64,000 bases of DNA from Oerskovia turbata. GTDB taxonomy: Bacteria > Actinomycetota > Actinomycetes > Actinomycetales > Cellulomonadaceae. The position numbers and the translations under genes were made by a program. The stretch's first letter is position 1, and every line of letters begins with the position of its first letter. Of this stretch, positions 15,597-26,192 are shown piece by piece. The stretch spans positions 1-64,000 of the forward strand of contig NZ_JOFV01000004.1 in assembly GCF_000718325.1 (NCBI RefSeq). The letters run 5' to 3'. Under the pieces are notes generated by a model. The model had not been told where the DNA came from. It did not search any database and worked only from the letters and a program-made list of their open reading frames with translations.

Positions 15597-16646
15597 ATGC
15601 GCGCGATCCAGGCACTCCAGGCAGGTGGCCCCGACGTCCTCGACCTCGTCGAGCTCCCGACCCCCGTCCCGGGCCCCGGCGAGCTCCTCGTCGACGTCGC
15701 GGCGGCCGGCGTCAACTTCATCGACACCTACCGGCGGGCGGGGGTCTACCCGATGGAGTACCCGCACGTGGTCGGCACCGAGGGCGCGGGCGTCGTCGCG
15801 GCAGTCGGTCCCGGCGTCGCGGACTTCGCGCCCGGCGACCACGTCGCGTGGACCAACGCGTTCGGGTCGTACGCCGAGCAGGTGGTCGTCCCCGCGGACG
15901 TCGCGGTCCCGGTGCCCGAGCCGGTCGACCTGCGCGTCGCGGCGGCCGTCGGGTTGCAGGGGCTCACGGCCCACTACCTCGTGACGTCGACCTACCCGGT
16001 CCAGCCCGGCGACGACGTCCTGCTGCACGCGGGAGCCGGCGGCGTCGGGCTGCTCGCGACCCAGCTCGCCGTGCGCCGCGGTGCGCGCGTCATCACGACC
16101 GTCTCGACCGAGGCCAAGGCCGACCTGTCCCGGGCGGCCGGAGCCTCCGACGTCGTGAACTACGCCGAGCTCGACGACCTCACGACCGAGCTGCCCGCGA
16201 TCGTGCGCGACCTCACGGGCGGGCGCGGCGTCGCCGTCGTCTACGACTCGGTCGGCAAGGACACGTTCGAGGCGTCCCTCGCGTCGTTGCGCCGACGCGG
16301 CATGCTCGTGCTGTTCGGCGGGTCCTCGGGCCAGGTGCCGCCCTTCGACCTGCAGCGCCTCAACAAGGGCGGCTCGCTGTTCACGACCCGCCCCAAGCTC
16401 GACGACTACACCGCGACGCGCGCCGAGCTCCTCGACCGGGCGAGCGAGGTGTACGCGCTCGTCGCGTCAGGAGACCTCGACGTGCGCGTGAGCGCGACGT
16501 TCCCGCTCGCGCGCGCCGCCGACGCGCACCGCGCCCTGGAGGCGCGCGCGACGACCGGCAAGGTGCTGCTCGTACCGGGCTCCGGTGTCGGTTCTGACGC
16601 CGACACCAGCACCGCCACCGGCCCGACGACGGACCCCGCCTCGTGA
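15597..16646 (+). CDS. Zinc-independent NADPH:quinone oxidoreductase (QOR-like)
   Basis: A 349-aa medium-chain dehydrogenase/reductase without the zinc-binding cysteines of alcohol dehydrogenases. It has GVNFIDTYRRAGVYP near the N-terminus and the nucleotide-binding GAGGVGLLATQLA. A VVYDSVGKDTF strand and the FGGSSGQVPPFDLQRLN segment are typical of the QorA group. It probably reduces quinones with NADPH in the cytoplasm. The last 20 residues are a Thr/Ser-rich tail overlapping the next gene by 4 bp. The ATG directly follows a -10 element. Confidence 0.88.
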   Translation: MRAIQALQAGGPDVLDLVELPTPVPGPGELLVDVAAAGVNFIDTYRRAGVYPMEYPHVVGTEGAGVVAAVGPGVADFAPGDHVAWTNAFGSYAEQVVVPADVAVPVPEPVDLRVAAAVGLQGLTAHYLVTSTYPVQPGDDVLLHAGAGGVGLLATQLAVRRGARVITTVSTEAKADLSRAAGASDVVNYAELDDLTTELPAIVRDLTGGRGVAVVYDSVGKDTFEASLASLRRRGMLVLFGGSSGQVPPFDLQRLNKGGSLFTTRPKLDDYTATRAELLDRASEVYALVASGDLDVRVSATFPLARAADAHRALEARATTGKVLLVPGSGVGSDADTSTATGPTTDPAS

Positions 16647-16915
16647 GCTGGGACTGGGTCCCGCCACGGCCCGGCGAGGACGAACCCGCCCGGCGCTCCG
16701 ACCGCCGTCTGCGCCTGGCGCTGACGGTCCTCCTGGTCCTCTTCACCGGAGTGCTCGCGGTGTACTACCTGACCGTCGGGCTCGACCAGATGCGCACGCA
16801 GTGCCTGGCCGACCGCCCGGCCGGCGTCTCGACCAGCCAGGTCACCACGACGTGGCGCTGGTGGCCGCCGGGGTACGACTGCGGGTACCCGGACGGCGGC
16901 GCGCAGAGCGTCTGA
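16643..16915 (+). CDS. Small single-pass membrane protein, unknown function
   Basis: A 90-aa protein: charged cytoplasmic N-terminus, one transmembrane helix (about residues 25-46, LALTVLLVLFTGVLAVYYLTV), then an outside domain with two cysteines (C54, C80) and a WRWWPPGYDCGYP motif. The GTG start overlaps the upstream oxidoreductase stop (GTGA), so it is translationally coupled. I do not recognise the family. The two external cysteines could form a disulphide. Confidence 0.65.
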   Translation: MSWDWVPPRPGEDEPARRSDRRLRLALTVLLVLFTGVLAVYYLTVGLDQMRTQCLADRPAGVSTSQVTTTWRWWPPGYDCGYPDGGAQSV

Positions 16916-16939
16916 CGAGTCCTCTCCGCGCTCGGCGCG

Positions 16940-18538
16940 CTACCCGACCGGCGCCTGCGGCCAGGTCGGTCGCGTCAGCGCCTGCTCGAAGAACAGGTAC
17001 TCGTGCATCGAGGACAGCTCGAACGCACGCAGCATGCGCTCGCGCTCGGCGGGCGAGGCCCAGCGCGCGGCCTCGTCGGCGAACGCGCACGCGGCGCGCG
17101 TCGCGTCGGCGAACGCCGGGTCGCCGTAGAGCGAGATCCACCGCGCGTAGGGGTGATCGTCGAGCACCCCCGCCTGACGCACGAGCACGTCGCCGATGTG
17201 CGAGTACAGCCAGTAGCACGGCAGCAGCGCCGCGACGGTCTCCGCGTACGACCCGTTCGAGGCCGCGTGCAGGTGGTTCGTGTAAGCGGCCGTCACGGGA
17301 GAAGGGTCGACGCTCTCGACCGCCCCGCGGTCCATCCCCGCGTGCTCGCCCAGCCAGTCGCGGTGCAGCGCCTGCTCGACCTCGAGCGACTCGACCGCCG
17401 CCCCAGCGAAGAACTGCCGCGCCTCAGGGGTCGGCGCGAGCTGGCTCGCCCGTGACAGCACACGCGAGTACTCGGCGAGGTACGCGGCGTCCTGCGCGAG
17501 GTAGAACCCGAAGTCCCCCGGGGAGAGACTCCCGTCCGCGAGCGCCCGCACGAACCCCATGCGCTCCACGGCCTCGCGCCACCCCGCGATGCGCTCCCAG
17601 GCCTCCTCGGAGAACGCCCGCAGCCCGAGCGTGGGCAGGTGCGCCAGGTGGTCGACGGGTCCGCGGCCCGTGCCCACCGCGAGCGCGCCCCCGGCCTCCA
17701 GCGCGCCGGTCAGCCAGGCCTTGGCGTCGCGCGTCGCGCTCTCCCACCCGTCGCGCCGGGGTCTCAGCGCGGCGACCGCCGCCGAGAGCGAGCACCCGGT
17801 CCCGTGGGTGTGCACGGTGTCGACGCGGGGCGCCGAGAAGGTCGTGACGCCGTCGGGACCCACCAGGGCGTCGGGCGACTCCTCCCCGGTGAGGTGACCA
17901 CCCTTCAGGAGCACGACGGCGCCGCTCGCCGCGTGCAAGCGCCTCGCCTGAGCGAGAGCGTCGCGCCAGGTGGTCGCGGCCCGCTCGCCGACGAGCACGG
18001 CGAGCTCGGGGAGGTTGGGCGTCACGAGGTCGGCGAGCGCGACCAGCTCGCGCACGGCCTGCTCGGCCCCCTCGTCGAGGAGACGGTGACCGCTCGTGGC
18101 GACCATGACGGGGTCGAGCACGACGAACGGCGGCTGCACCCGCCTCAGCCACGCGGCGATCGCCCGCGCGTCGGGTTCGTCGGCGACCATGCCGATCTTC
18201 ACGGCATCGATCACCACGTCGTCCGAGACCGCGTCGAGCTGCTCGGCGAGGAACTCCGCGCCAGGGACGTGGACCGTGCGGACACCGTGGGTGTTCTGCG
18301 CGACCAGGGCGGTCGTGACCGCCATGCCGTACGCGCCGTGCGCCGCGAACGCCTTGAGGTCGGCCTGGATCCCGGCTCCCCCCGTCGGGTCGGTACCGGC
18401 GATCGACAGGACGCGAGGACGGGAGGGCTTGTCCCCCGACGACGCGCCGCGCGCGGCGCACCGGACCTCCGCCGTCGGCGTCGAGGCAGGCGTCGAGGCG
18501 GCCGTGGGCAGGACATGTGTGGTGGCAGCAAGCGACAT
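16940..18538 (-). CDS. thiD: Fused hydroxymethylpyrimidine/phosphomethylpyrimidine kinase and TenA thiaminase II
   Basis: Thiamin biosynthesis and salvage enzyme of 532 aa. Residues about 45-290 are ThiD: LSIAGTDPTGGAGIQADLKA, the LDPVMVATSG loop and DTVHTHGTGCSLSAA with the catalytic aspartate/glycine-rich anion hole. Residues about 305-530 are TenA, which releases HMP from degraded pyrimidines, with the cysteine in LPCYWLYSHIG and the glutamate in SSMHEYLFFEQ. Start ATG 18538 is favoured because GAAGGG, embedded in the riboswitch 3' end, is 9 nt away. The in-frame ATG at 18547 lies directly on that ribosome-binding site. A roughly 40-residue Ala/Thr-rich N-terminus is unusual. Confidence 0.93.
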   Translation of the reverse strand: MSLAATTHVLPTAASTPASTPTAEVRCAARGASSGDKPSRPRVLSIAGTDPTGGAGIQADLKAFAAHGAYGMAVTTALVAQNTHGVRTVHVPGAEFLAEQLDAVSDDVVIDAVKIGMVADEPDARAIAAWLRRVQPPFVVLDPVMVATSGHRLLDEGAEQAVRELVALADLVTPNLPELAVLVGERAATTWRDALAQARRLHAASGAVVLLKGGHLTGEESPDALVGPDGVTTFSAPRVDTVHTHGTGCSLSAAVAALRPRRDGWESATRDAKAWLTGALEAGGALAVGTGRGPVDHLAHLPTLGLRAFSEEAWERIAGWREAVERMGFVRALADGSLSPGDFGFYLAQDAAYLAEYSRVLSRASQLAPTPEARQFFAGAAVESLEVEQALHRDWLGEHAGMDRGAVESVDPSPVTAAYTNHLHAASNGSYAETVAALLPCYWLYSHIGDVLVRQAGVLDDHPYARWISLYGDPAFADATRAACAFADEAARWASPAERERMLRAFELSSMHEYLFFEQALTRPTWPQAPVG

Positions 18539-18545
18539 TGCCGAC

Positions 18546-18627
18546 ATCCCTTCGCTAGTGCTAGCTAGATCAGGTTCGACGGGTGTGATCTCAGCCCGGC
18601 TCGTGGGAGCGGGCACCCCGTGTCATT
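18546..18627 (-). promoter_or_regulatory. TPP riboswitch (THI element)
   Basis: Read on the minus strand the conserved blocks occur in order: ACACGGGGTGCC, GGGCTGAGATCACACCC, GAACCTGATCTAGCTAG, and AGCGAAGGGA. The last block contains the GAAGGG ribosome-binding site of the thiD-tenA gene. Thiamin pyrophosphate binding should therefore hide it, giving control of translation initiation. No separate terminator hairpin lies between the element and the start codon. Confidence 0.93.
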
Positions 18628-18690
18628 GCCCAGAACTGTAGCGGGCGGCGGACGCTTCGCAGGAACGGACTCGTCCACGAGCAGGTTCCG

Positions 18691-19029
18691 TCAGGAGCGC
18701 GTAGCCCCGGCCGTGACGACGGTGATCCGCGACGGCGACACGTGCTCCTCGAGGCACGCCACGACCCTGCGGACGTCGCCGCGGGTGGCGTCGGGGAGCA
18801 GGCCGATCGACGACCCGGCCGGCGGCAGGATCGCCGGGGTCAACGCATAGGCGACCGCCGGGTCCGAGGCACACTCGGCGTCCGCCTCCGACGGGCCGTC
18901 CACCAGGACCACCCACGGACCCTCGGGCGGTATCGTGACGGACCCGGTCGAGCCGAGCGCCGCGGCCAGCGCGAGCGAGCCGCACGCCACGGCCAGGACT
19001 CCGACGAGCAGTGCGGAACGGCGGGGCAT
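18691..19029 (-). CDS. Small exported or membrane-anchored protein, unknown function
   Basis: A 112-aa protein with an N-terminal hydrophobic segment (about residues 5-26) after MPRR. It fits a signal peptide or membrane anchor. The remaining 85 residues form a soluble outside domain with C51 and C90 (approximate) that could be bridged. ATG 19029 is chosen because AGGTGA lies upstream and it puts the hydrophobic stretch at the start; longer upstream frames are not membrane-like. No family recognised. It stands alone, divergent from the DUF389 gene. Confidence 0.6.
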   Translation of the reverse strand: MPRRSALLVGVLAVACGSLALAAALGSTGSVTIPPEGPWVVLVDGPSEADAECASDPAVAYALTPAILPPAGSSIGLLPDATRGDVRRVVACLEEHVSPSRITVVTAGATRS

Positions 19030-19197
19030 GTCTGTCACCTCGGAGGTCGTCGTCGAACCCCGACCGTAGCGGAGCGCCTCGTGGCATGCGCGACGAGGCT
19101 CCTCCGGCACCAGGCCGAAACCGCCCCCCGGGGGCGTACCGAGCGCGAGCGACGACCCCCTGTGATGCTGGGTGCACGATCAGCACCAGGAGGCAGC

Positions 19198-20184
19198 ATG
19201 CACGTCACGACGGCCGACATCCAGCGGATGACCACCGCGTTGTTCATCTCCGAGGGACCGACGGCGCGCTCCCGGCAGGCCACGTTCTGGACCCTGCTGA
19301 TCCTCGCGGCCGTCATCGCGTCGGCGGGCGTCGCGGCTGACAGCACAGCCACCGTGATCGGCGCCATGATCGTCGCTCCCCTCATGACTCCCATCGTCGG
19401 GACGGCGCTCGCGATCGTCCTCAACGACCACCGGAACCTGACCTCGTCGGCGCTCCTGGTCGTCGCGGGCGCCGCCGGGGTGGTCGCGACCGGCTACCTC
19501 GTGGGCCTGTTCGTCCCGATCGAGATCGTCGCGGCGACCAACAGCCAGGTCGCAGGCCGTGTCACCCCGCAGCTCATCGACCTGCTCGCGGCGCTCGCGA
19601 CCGGGGCCGTCGGGGCGTTCGCCCTGGTGCGGGCCGACGTGTCGGACGCGCTGCCCGGTGTCGCGATCGCGATCTCGCTCGTCCCGCCGCTCGCGGTCGT
19701 CGGCCTCACGCTCGAGTCGGGCGCTCCGGACCAGGCGCTGGGGGCTCTCCTGCTGTTCGCGACCAACGTCGCCGCGATCATCGCGACCGGCACGATCGTC
19801 TTCCTGCTGTTCCAGGTCCGCACGGCCGCGGGCGAGACCGAGAGGTTCGTGGGGCCGCTGCGCGGCGCGAGCCTCGTCACGGTCGCGGCAGCGCTGCTCG
19901 TCGTGGCGGTGCCGCTCAGCGCGATCAGCCAGCACGTCCTGCGGCAGAACGCCGACAAGACCGCGGCCGCGCCCGTCGCCGAGGCGTGGGCCGAGCAGGA
20001 GCAGTGGACGATCACCGGGATCGCCTTCAGCGGGTCAGTCCTGCAGATCGAGGCGATCGGCCCGGCGCCCGAGGCCGACCCCGGCACCCTGCGCACGGCC
20101 CTCGACGAGGCCGGCCTCGCAGACGTCGACGTCGACGTCACGCTCGTGATCGGCGGGACGAGGCGACTGCCGGCATCCGACTGA
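19198..20184 (+). CDS. DUF389 family multi-pass membrane protein
   Basis: A 328-aa membrane protein with about six hydrophobic helices. The DUF389 signature region ADSTATVIGAMIVAPLMTPIVGTALAI follows the first helix, and LPGVAIAISLVPPLAVVGL is another family block. After the last helix (about residue 240) comes a soluble C-terminal domain of about 85 aa. ATG 19198 has AGGAGG 6 nt upstream. The function of the family is unknown; the paired V(A/P)P segments in the membrane suggest a transporter-like fold, but this is not shown. Confidence 0.85.
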   Translation: MHVTTADIQRMTTALFISEGPTARSRQATFWTLLILAAVIASAGVAADSTATVIGAMIVAPLMTPIVGTALAIVLNDHRNLTSSALLVVAGAAGVVATGYLVGLFVPIEIVAATNSQVAGRVTPQLIDLLAALATGAVGAFALVRADVSDALPGVAIAISLVPPLAVVGLTLESGAPDQALGALLLFATNVAAIIATGTIVFLLFQVRTAAGETERFVGPLRGASLVTVAAALLVVAVPLSAISQHVLRQNADKTAAAPVAEAWAEQEQWTITGIAFSGSVLQIEAIGPAPEADPGTLRTALDEAGLADVDVDVTLVIGGTRRLPASD

Positions 20185-20276
20185 CCGGGCGGTCGACGCG
20201 AGCCTCCGGTTGAGCCGGAGCGCGTCCCGGCGGATGCTGGGGGCGACCGTCCGGTCCAGCCACGAGGAGGTCGGCC

Positions 20277-20642
20277 ATGCACCCGACGCACGACGTCTCA
20301 CCCCACCGCACCGCGCGCACGGCGCTCACGTCACCACGAGCCCGACGCGTCGCCCTCTCCGCCGCACTGGTCGTCGGGGCGCTCGCGCTCGCTGCCTGCG
20401 CCCCTGGCCCCAACCCCGACGTCGGTACGCCCACCGCGGACGGCAGCCCGGCCGGGTTCTGGCTCGGCCTGTGGCAGGGCATCATCGTGCCCGTGACCTT
20501 CGTGGTCTCGTTGTTCACCGACACGGTGAACATCTACGAGGTCCACAACAACGGGAACTGGTACGACTTCGGGTTCGTGCTCGGTCTGGGGCTGTTCGTG
20601 GGCGGGCCGTTCGGCGCCTCGCGGGGGCGCCGCAACCATTGA
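20277..20642 (+). CDS. Small lipoprotein with two membrane segments
   Basis: A 121-aa protein with a type II signal peptide. After an Arg-rich start the hydrophobic segment ends in LALAAC, making C41 the lipidated cysteine. The mature part is hydrophobic: FWLGLWQGIIVPVTFVVSLF and FGFVLGLGLFVGGPFG flank a short polar DTVNIYEVHNNGNWYD loop. ATG 20277 has GAGGAGG upstream. Similar small proteins occur in other actinobacteria, but no function is known to me. It converges on the SDR gene across a complex inverted repeat. Confidence 0.75.
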   Translation: MHPTHDVSPHRTARTALTSPRARRVALSAALVVGALALAACAPGPNPDVGTPTADGSPAGFWLGLWQGIIVPVTFVVSLFTDTVNIYEVHNNGNWYDFGFVLGLGLFVGGPFGASRGRRNH

Positions 20643-20655
20643 GCGTCTTGGTGCC

Positions 20656-20729
20656 CCGCGAGGTAGAGGCCTGGCGCCGAGGTAGGGGGCCCGGGCCCTC
20701 TACCTCGACGCGGACCCTCTACCTCGCGG
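20656..20729. repeat. Nested inverted repeat, probable bidirectional terminator
   Basis: Outer arms CCGCGAGGTAGAGG (20656-20669) and its exact complement (20716-20729) pair over 14 bp. An inner pair CGAGGTAG (20678-20685) and CTACCTCG (20700-20707) encloses a self-complementary GGGCCCGGGCCC centre. The heptamer GAGGTAG thus occurs twice directly and twice inverted within 74 bp. The element fills the gap between two convergent genes. Either arm set could form a stem on either strand. Confidence 0.7.
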
Positions 20730-20734
20730 CAGTC

Positions 20735-21592
20735 TCACCGTGCCGGGAGCGCCCCCGGCATCGGGTCGTCGTCGCCGAAACGAGTGACCCGCAGGCGCCG
20801 TGCGTCCAGGCCGGGGACCGGGCCGGCCGCGCCGTCCGCGCGAGGCGTCCCGGCAGCCGCAGCGTGCAACGACTGCGGGCTGTCGTGCGTGACCCGCACG
20901 AAAGCCCCCGACCACGCGTCGAGCTCCCCGCGCGCGATCGCGACGATCATCTCGACCGTGCGCTCCACGGGCGTCCACTCGGTGCGCCCCGCGTGCATGT
21001 CCATCGACGCGGTCAGGTCGGTCTGCACCACGCCCGGCGCGACCTCGAACGTCCGCAGACCTCGCGCGTGGCCCGAGAGGTGCAGGTTCGAGCCCAGGCG
21101 CAGCAGCGCGGTCTTGCTCGCGTTGTACGCGGTCGCGCCGTCCATGTCGTGCGACCCTGCACCCGAGTTCAGGTCGACGACCCGTCCCCCGCCGCGGGCG
21201 AGCATCCCGGGGACGAGCGCTCGCGCGAGCAGGAAGGGACCGCGCACGTTGGTCTCCATGACGGACCACCACTCGTCCGGGTCGGCCTCCCACAGCGGGA
21301 CCTCGGCGTCGATGCGCCCGGCGTTGTTGACCAGGAGGTCGATCCCGCCCAGCTCCGACTCGGCCCGCGCGACGGCCGCGTCCACCGCGGCAGGGTCGCC
21401 CACGTCCGCGACCAGGCCCACGGAGCGGCGACCCAGCGCGCGGACCTGCGCGACGACGTCGTCCACACGGGACGCGTCCCGGCCCAGGACCGCGACGTCG
21501 AGGCCCGCACCGGCGAGCCCCAGCACGACCGCGCGACCGATCCCGCGCGTACCGCCCGTGACGAGGGCGGTGCGCGCGGGGGCGACGCTCAC
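20735..21592 (-). CDS. Short-chain dehydrogenase/reductase
   Basis: A 285-aa classical SDR. It has the cofactor motif TGGTRGIGRAVVLGL near residues 12-27, NNAG at about 90, and the catalytic serine in the LNSGAGS strand. Y and K are spaced as YNASK. A C-terminal extension of about 50 Pro/Ala-rich residues follows the last helix. The GTG start at 21592 is 4 nt past the pheT stop, so it is in the pheST transcript, although no functional link to translation is evident. The substrate is unknown. Confidence 0.85.
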   Translation of the reverse strand: MSVAPARTALVTGGTRGIGRAVVLGLAGAGLDVAVLGRDASRVDDVVAQVRALGRRSVGLVADVGDPAAVDAAVARAESELGGIDLLVNNAGRIDAEVPLWEADPDEWWSVMETNVRGPFLLARALVPGMLARGGGRVVDLNSGAGSHDMDGATAYNASKTALLRLGSNLHLSGHARGLRTFEVAPGVVQTDLTASMDMHAGRTEWTPVERTVEMIVAIARGELDAWSGAFVRVTHDSPQSLHAAAAGTPRADGAAGPVPGLDARRLRVTRFGDDDPMPGALPAR

Positions 21593-21596
21593 GACG

Positions 21597-24181
21597 TCAG
21601 CCACGCAGCTCGGCCCCGACCTTGTCGTGCGCCGCGGCGACCGCCGCAGCCCGCACGGCCGCGGAGTCCTCCGCGGTGAGCGTGCGGTCGGTACCGCGCA
21701 GACGCAGCGAGAACGCGAGGGACTTCTTGCCCTCGCCGACCTGGGGGCCGGTGTAGACGTCGAAGAGCGCGAGCTCCTCGAGCAGGTCGCCCGCCCCGTC
21801 CTCGATCGCGGCACGCACGGCCGAGGCCGGCACGGAGGCGTCGACGACGAGCGCCAGGTCCTCCTTCGCGAGCGGGAACGACGAGACGGGCTCCGCCTGG
21901 ACGGGCTGCCCCGGTGCGGCGGCGATCAGCGCGTCGAGGTCGACCTCGAACGCGACGGTCCGTGCGGGCAGGCCGAGCGTCTCGAGCACCTTGGGGTGCA
22001 GCTCTCCCGCGTGCCCGACGACGGTCCCGTCCACCAGCTCGAGCCTCGCCGTCCGGCCCGGGTGCCACGGCGCGTGGTCGCGGTCGGCGACCACGACCAC
22101 CTCGGCGCCGACGCGCTCGGCCACGAGCCGGGCGGCGGCCAGGGCGTCGGTCCAGTCGGCCGCGCGCCCCGCGCCCCACCAGCCCGAGGCCACGCGCTGA
22201 CCGGTCAGGACGCCCGCGACCCGACGGGGCTGGGGCGGCACCGCGGCCTGCAAGGTTGCCAGGTCCTGCTCGCTCGGGCGGGCACCACCCGGGAGCTGCG
22301 GGGCTGCCGGAGCGCCTGCCACGGGGCGCGTCACGAGGCCGATCTCGAAGATCGCGAGGTCCGTGTTCCCGCGCCCCACGTTGCGCTTGAGCGTGCCGAG
22401 CAGCGTCGTCAGCAGGTTCGTGCGCATCTCGGGGTGGTCGTCCGCGAGCGGGTTGACGAGCCGTAGCGCGCGGCGACGGTCGTCGTCCGCGGGCAGGCGC
22501 AGGTCGTCGTGCGACTGCGGGTTCACGAACGGGTAGCTGAGCGTCTCGACGAACCCGGCCTCCGCGAGGGCCCGGGCGACCGAGCGTCGGAGCTGCTGCG
22601 CGGTCGTGAGCCCGCGACCCGCCGGGGCGGGCGGCAGGATCGACGGGATCTTGTCGTAGCCGACCAGCCGGGCGATCTCCTCGACGAGCTCTGCGGCACC
22701 GGTCAGGTCGGGGCGCCACGTGGGCGGGGTGACCTCGAGTGTCGTGCCGCCGTCGAGGTCGCGGACCGTGCAGCCGATCTCGACGAGCACGCCGCGGACC
22801 TGCTCCGAGGTGTAGGCGACGCCCACGAGGCGCTCGGCCTCGTGGATCGGGAAGACGATCGGTGCGACGGGGGCGACCGTGTTGAGGTCGCTCACGGCGT
22901 CGTCCGCCGTGCCGCCACCGAGCTCGACGAGCAGGTCGACCACGCGCTGGGCCGCGACGGGCGGCAGCGCCGGGTCGGCGCCGCGCTCGAAGCGCTTGGC
23001 CGCCTCGGACGGCAGCTTGTGACGGCGTGCCGAACGGGCCACGGTGATCGGGTCGAAGTGCGCTGCCTCGACCAGGACGTCGGTCGTGGTCTCGCTGACC
23101 TCGCTCGAGGCCCCGCCCATGACGCCCGCGATCCCGAGCACACGGGAGCCGCGCGCACCCTCGGGCGAGTCGGTGATGAGGAGGTCCTCGACGTCGAGGC
23201 GACGGTCGACGTCGTCGAGCGTCGTGAGCCGCTCCCCCGGCGTCGCGCGGCGCACGACGATCGGCCCGGCGACCTTGGCGAGGTCGTAGGCGTGCAGGGG
23301 CTGACCGAGGTCGAGCATGACGTAGTTCGTGATGTCGACCGCGAGCGAGATGGGTCGCATGCCCGCCTGGGTCAGGCGGCGCTGCATCCACGCCGGGGTC
23401 GGCGCCTGCGGGTCGATGCCGCGCACGATCCGCGTGACGAACCGGTCGCACCCGGTCACGCCGTGGATCGGGGCGCTGTCCTCGACCTCGACCGGGAACC
23501 CGTCGGGTGTCACACCGGGCAGGTCGCGCGTCGCCAGCCCGCGGTCGGTGAAGGCCGCACCTGTCGAGTGCGAGAACTCGCGGGCCACGCCGCGGTAGGA
23601 GAAGCAGTACCCGCGGTCAGGGGTGACGTTGATCTCGAGGACCTCGTCGCCCAGGCCCAGGAGCTCGAGCGCGTCCGTGCCGGGCGTCGTGTCGTAGCCC
23701 GTCTCCGGGGAGTACCCGTAGCGGTCGAGCACGATGATGCCGTCGTGGTCCTGCCCCAGACCCAGTTCCTTGGCCGAGCAGATCATGCCGTCCGAGACGT
23801 GGCCGTAGGTCTTGCGGCTCGCGATGGGGAACGGTCCGGGCAGCACGGCGCCGGGCAGCGCGACGACGACACGGTCGCCCGGGCCGAAGTTGTGCGCGCC
23901 GCAGATGATGCCGCGCGGGGTCCCGCCCTCGGCGACGGGGACGCCGTCGACGTTGTGCGTCCCGACGTCGACCTGGCACCAGTTGATGACCTTGCCGTTC
24001 TTCTGCTCCTCGGGCTCGACCGAGACGACCTGGCCCACGACGAGCGGACCGGTGACGGACGACCCGTGGATCGCCTCCTCCTCCAGACCCACCTTCACGA
24101 GCGCGGCGGCCAGCGTCTCGGCCGTCAGGCCTTCCGGCAGCTCGACGTGCTCGCCGAGCCAGTCGATGACGATGTTCGGCA

Positions 24182-24182
<1 letters not shown>
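21597..24182 (-). CDS. pheT: Phenylalanyl-tRNA synthetase beta subunit
   Basis: An 861-aa beta chain of the heterotetrameric enzyme. Domains in order: N-terminal B1, the tRNA-binding EMAP-like domain (about 40-150, VVGQVVSVEPEE and GDRVVVALPGAVL), the B3/B4 editing domain (about 210-385), B5 (about 415-480), the catalytic-like core, and the C-terminal anticodon-binding FDX-ACB domain (about 765-858). ATG 24182 overlaps the pheS stop by one base (TGATG). Cytoplasmic; works with pheS. Confidence 0.97.
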
Positions 24183-25342
<1,160 letters not shown>

Positions 25343-25495
25343 GAGCGCCCGCCGGGGCACGACCGGTCGATCAGAGGCCACCGCGCGGCGTCCTGTGGTC
25401 GACGTGCGCAGCGTCAGCCGCGCGGCCCTCGAGCGGGCCACGTAAATCGGCGATCATCGCGCTGCATGTGCTCATGGTCCCACATCGCCGCATCG

Positions 25496-25513
25496 CGGGC
25501 GTGGAGACGCCCG
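25496..25513 (-). terminator. Terminator-like hairpin after thpR
   Basis: A 7-bp stem (25496-25502 with 25507-25513) and a 4-nt loop lies about 50 nt downstream of the RNA 2',3'-cyclic phosphodiesterase gene. It separates the infC-to-thpR transcript from pheST. There is no U-tract. Confidence 0.5.
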
Positions 25514-25562
25514 GGCATCCCGCGCGGACCGACCGGGCGGCCCGGCGGGGCGAGCGGCCGCG

Positions 25563-26192
25563 TCAGCGGTGCTCGCCGAGACCGAACGTCTGCACGACCT
25601 CGTACAGCGGGCCGCCGCTGCGCCCCGCCCCCGGGGTCGACTCGACGAGGCAGAGCTCGTCGGCGGTGAACCGCGGCCCCTCGTAGACGGCCAGGGCGTG
25701 CGCGAGCTCAGCCAGTCCTGGGCCGCCGGGCTGTGGGTCGGTCCTGCGACGGCCGGTCCTGCGCGGGCCCGAGGCGCGCGCCACAGTCAGGTGGGCGCGC
25801 TGGCGGGGCCTGCGGTCGAGCCGCAGCCCGACGCTGGAGGCTGCCTCCGCGGTCGCGGCGCTCAGGCGTCGCAGTGCTTCCGCGTCGCCGCCCACGCCTG
25901 CGAACAGGATGCGGTCCTCGAAGGTCCCTGCACCGCGCAGGTGCAGCGACAGCGGTTCCGTGCCCCGTGCGACCTCGTCGAGCGCTCCGGCCAGGTCGTC
26001 CGCGGCCCCGCCGGCGACCTCGCCGAAGAAGGCGACCGTGAGGTGCATGAGGTCGCGAGGGGTCCAGCGCAGCGAGGGGCGTCCGTCGTCGAGCGCGACC
26101 GCACCGAGGGCGGAGAGTGCGAGCCCCAGGTGGTCGAGGGCCTCGTCCGAGGGGTACAGGGCGGCGAACAGTCGCGCCGACCGTCCTTTCAC
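25563..26192 (-). CDS. thpR: RNA 2',3'-cyclic phosphodiesterase (2H phosphoesterase, ThpR/LigT)
   Basis: A 209-aa 2H-family protein. The two catalytic motifs are HLT at residues 50-52 (LMHLTVAFFGEV) and HLT at 134-136 (RAHLTVAR), with matching flanking strands. The family opens 2',3'-cyclic phosphates of RNA and can ligate tRNA halves in vitro. The length is typical apart from a short basic linker, GPRRTGRRR, after the second motif. GTG 26192 overlaps the methyltransferase stop by 4 bp, so it ends the infC-rpmI-rplT-trmH-thpR series. Confidence 0.88.
   Translation of the reverse strand: MKGRSARLFAALYPSDEALDHLGLALSALGAVALDDGRPSLRWTPRDLMHLTVAFFGEVAGGAADDLAGALDEVARGTEPLSLHLRGAGTFEDRILFAGVGGDAEALRRLSAATAEAASSVGLRLDRRPRQRAHLTVARASGPRRTGRRRTDPQPGGPGLAELAHALAVYEGPRFTADELCLVESTPGAGRSGGPLYEVVQTFGLGEHR

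Noticed and set aside
16585..17847. 420-codon Arg/Ala/Pro frame across thiD-tenA
   Set aside because: Composition typical of an off-frame in GC-rich DNA; overlaps three supported genes.
25343..25495. Possible Phe leader peptide or T-box before pheS
   Set aside because: No specifier/antiterminator elements; the only short frame has a single Phe codon and lies upstream of the likely transcript start.
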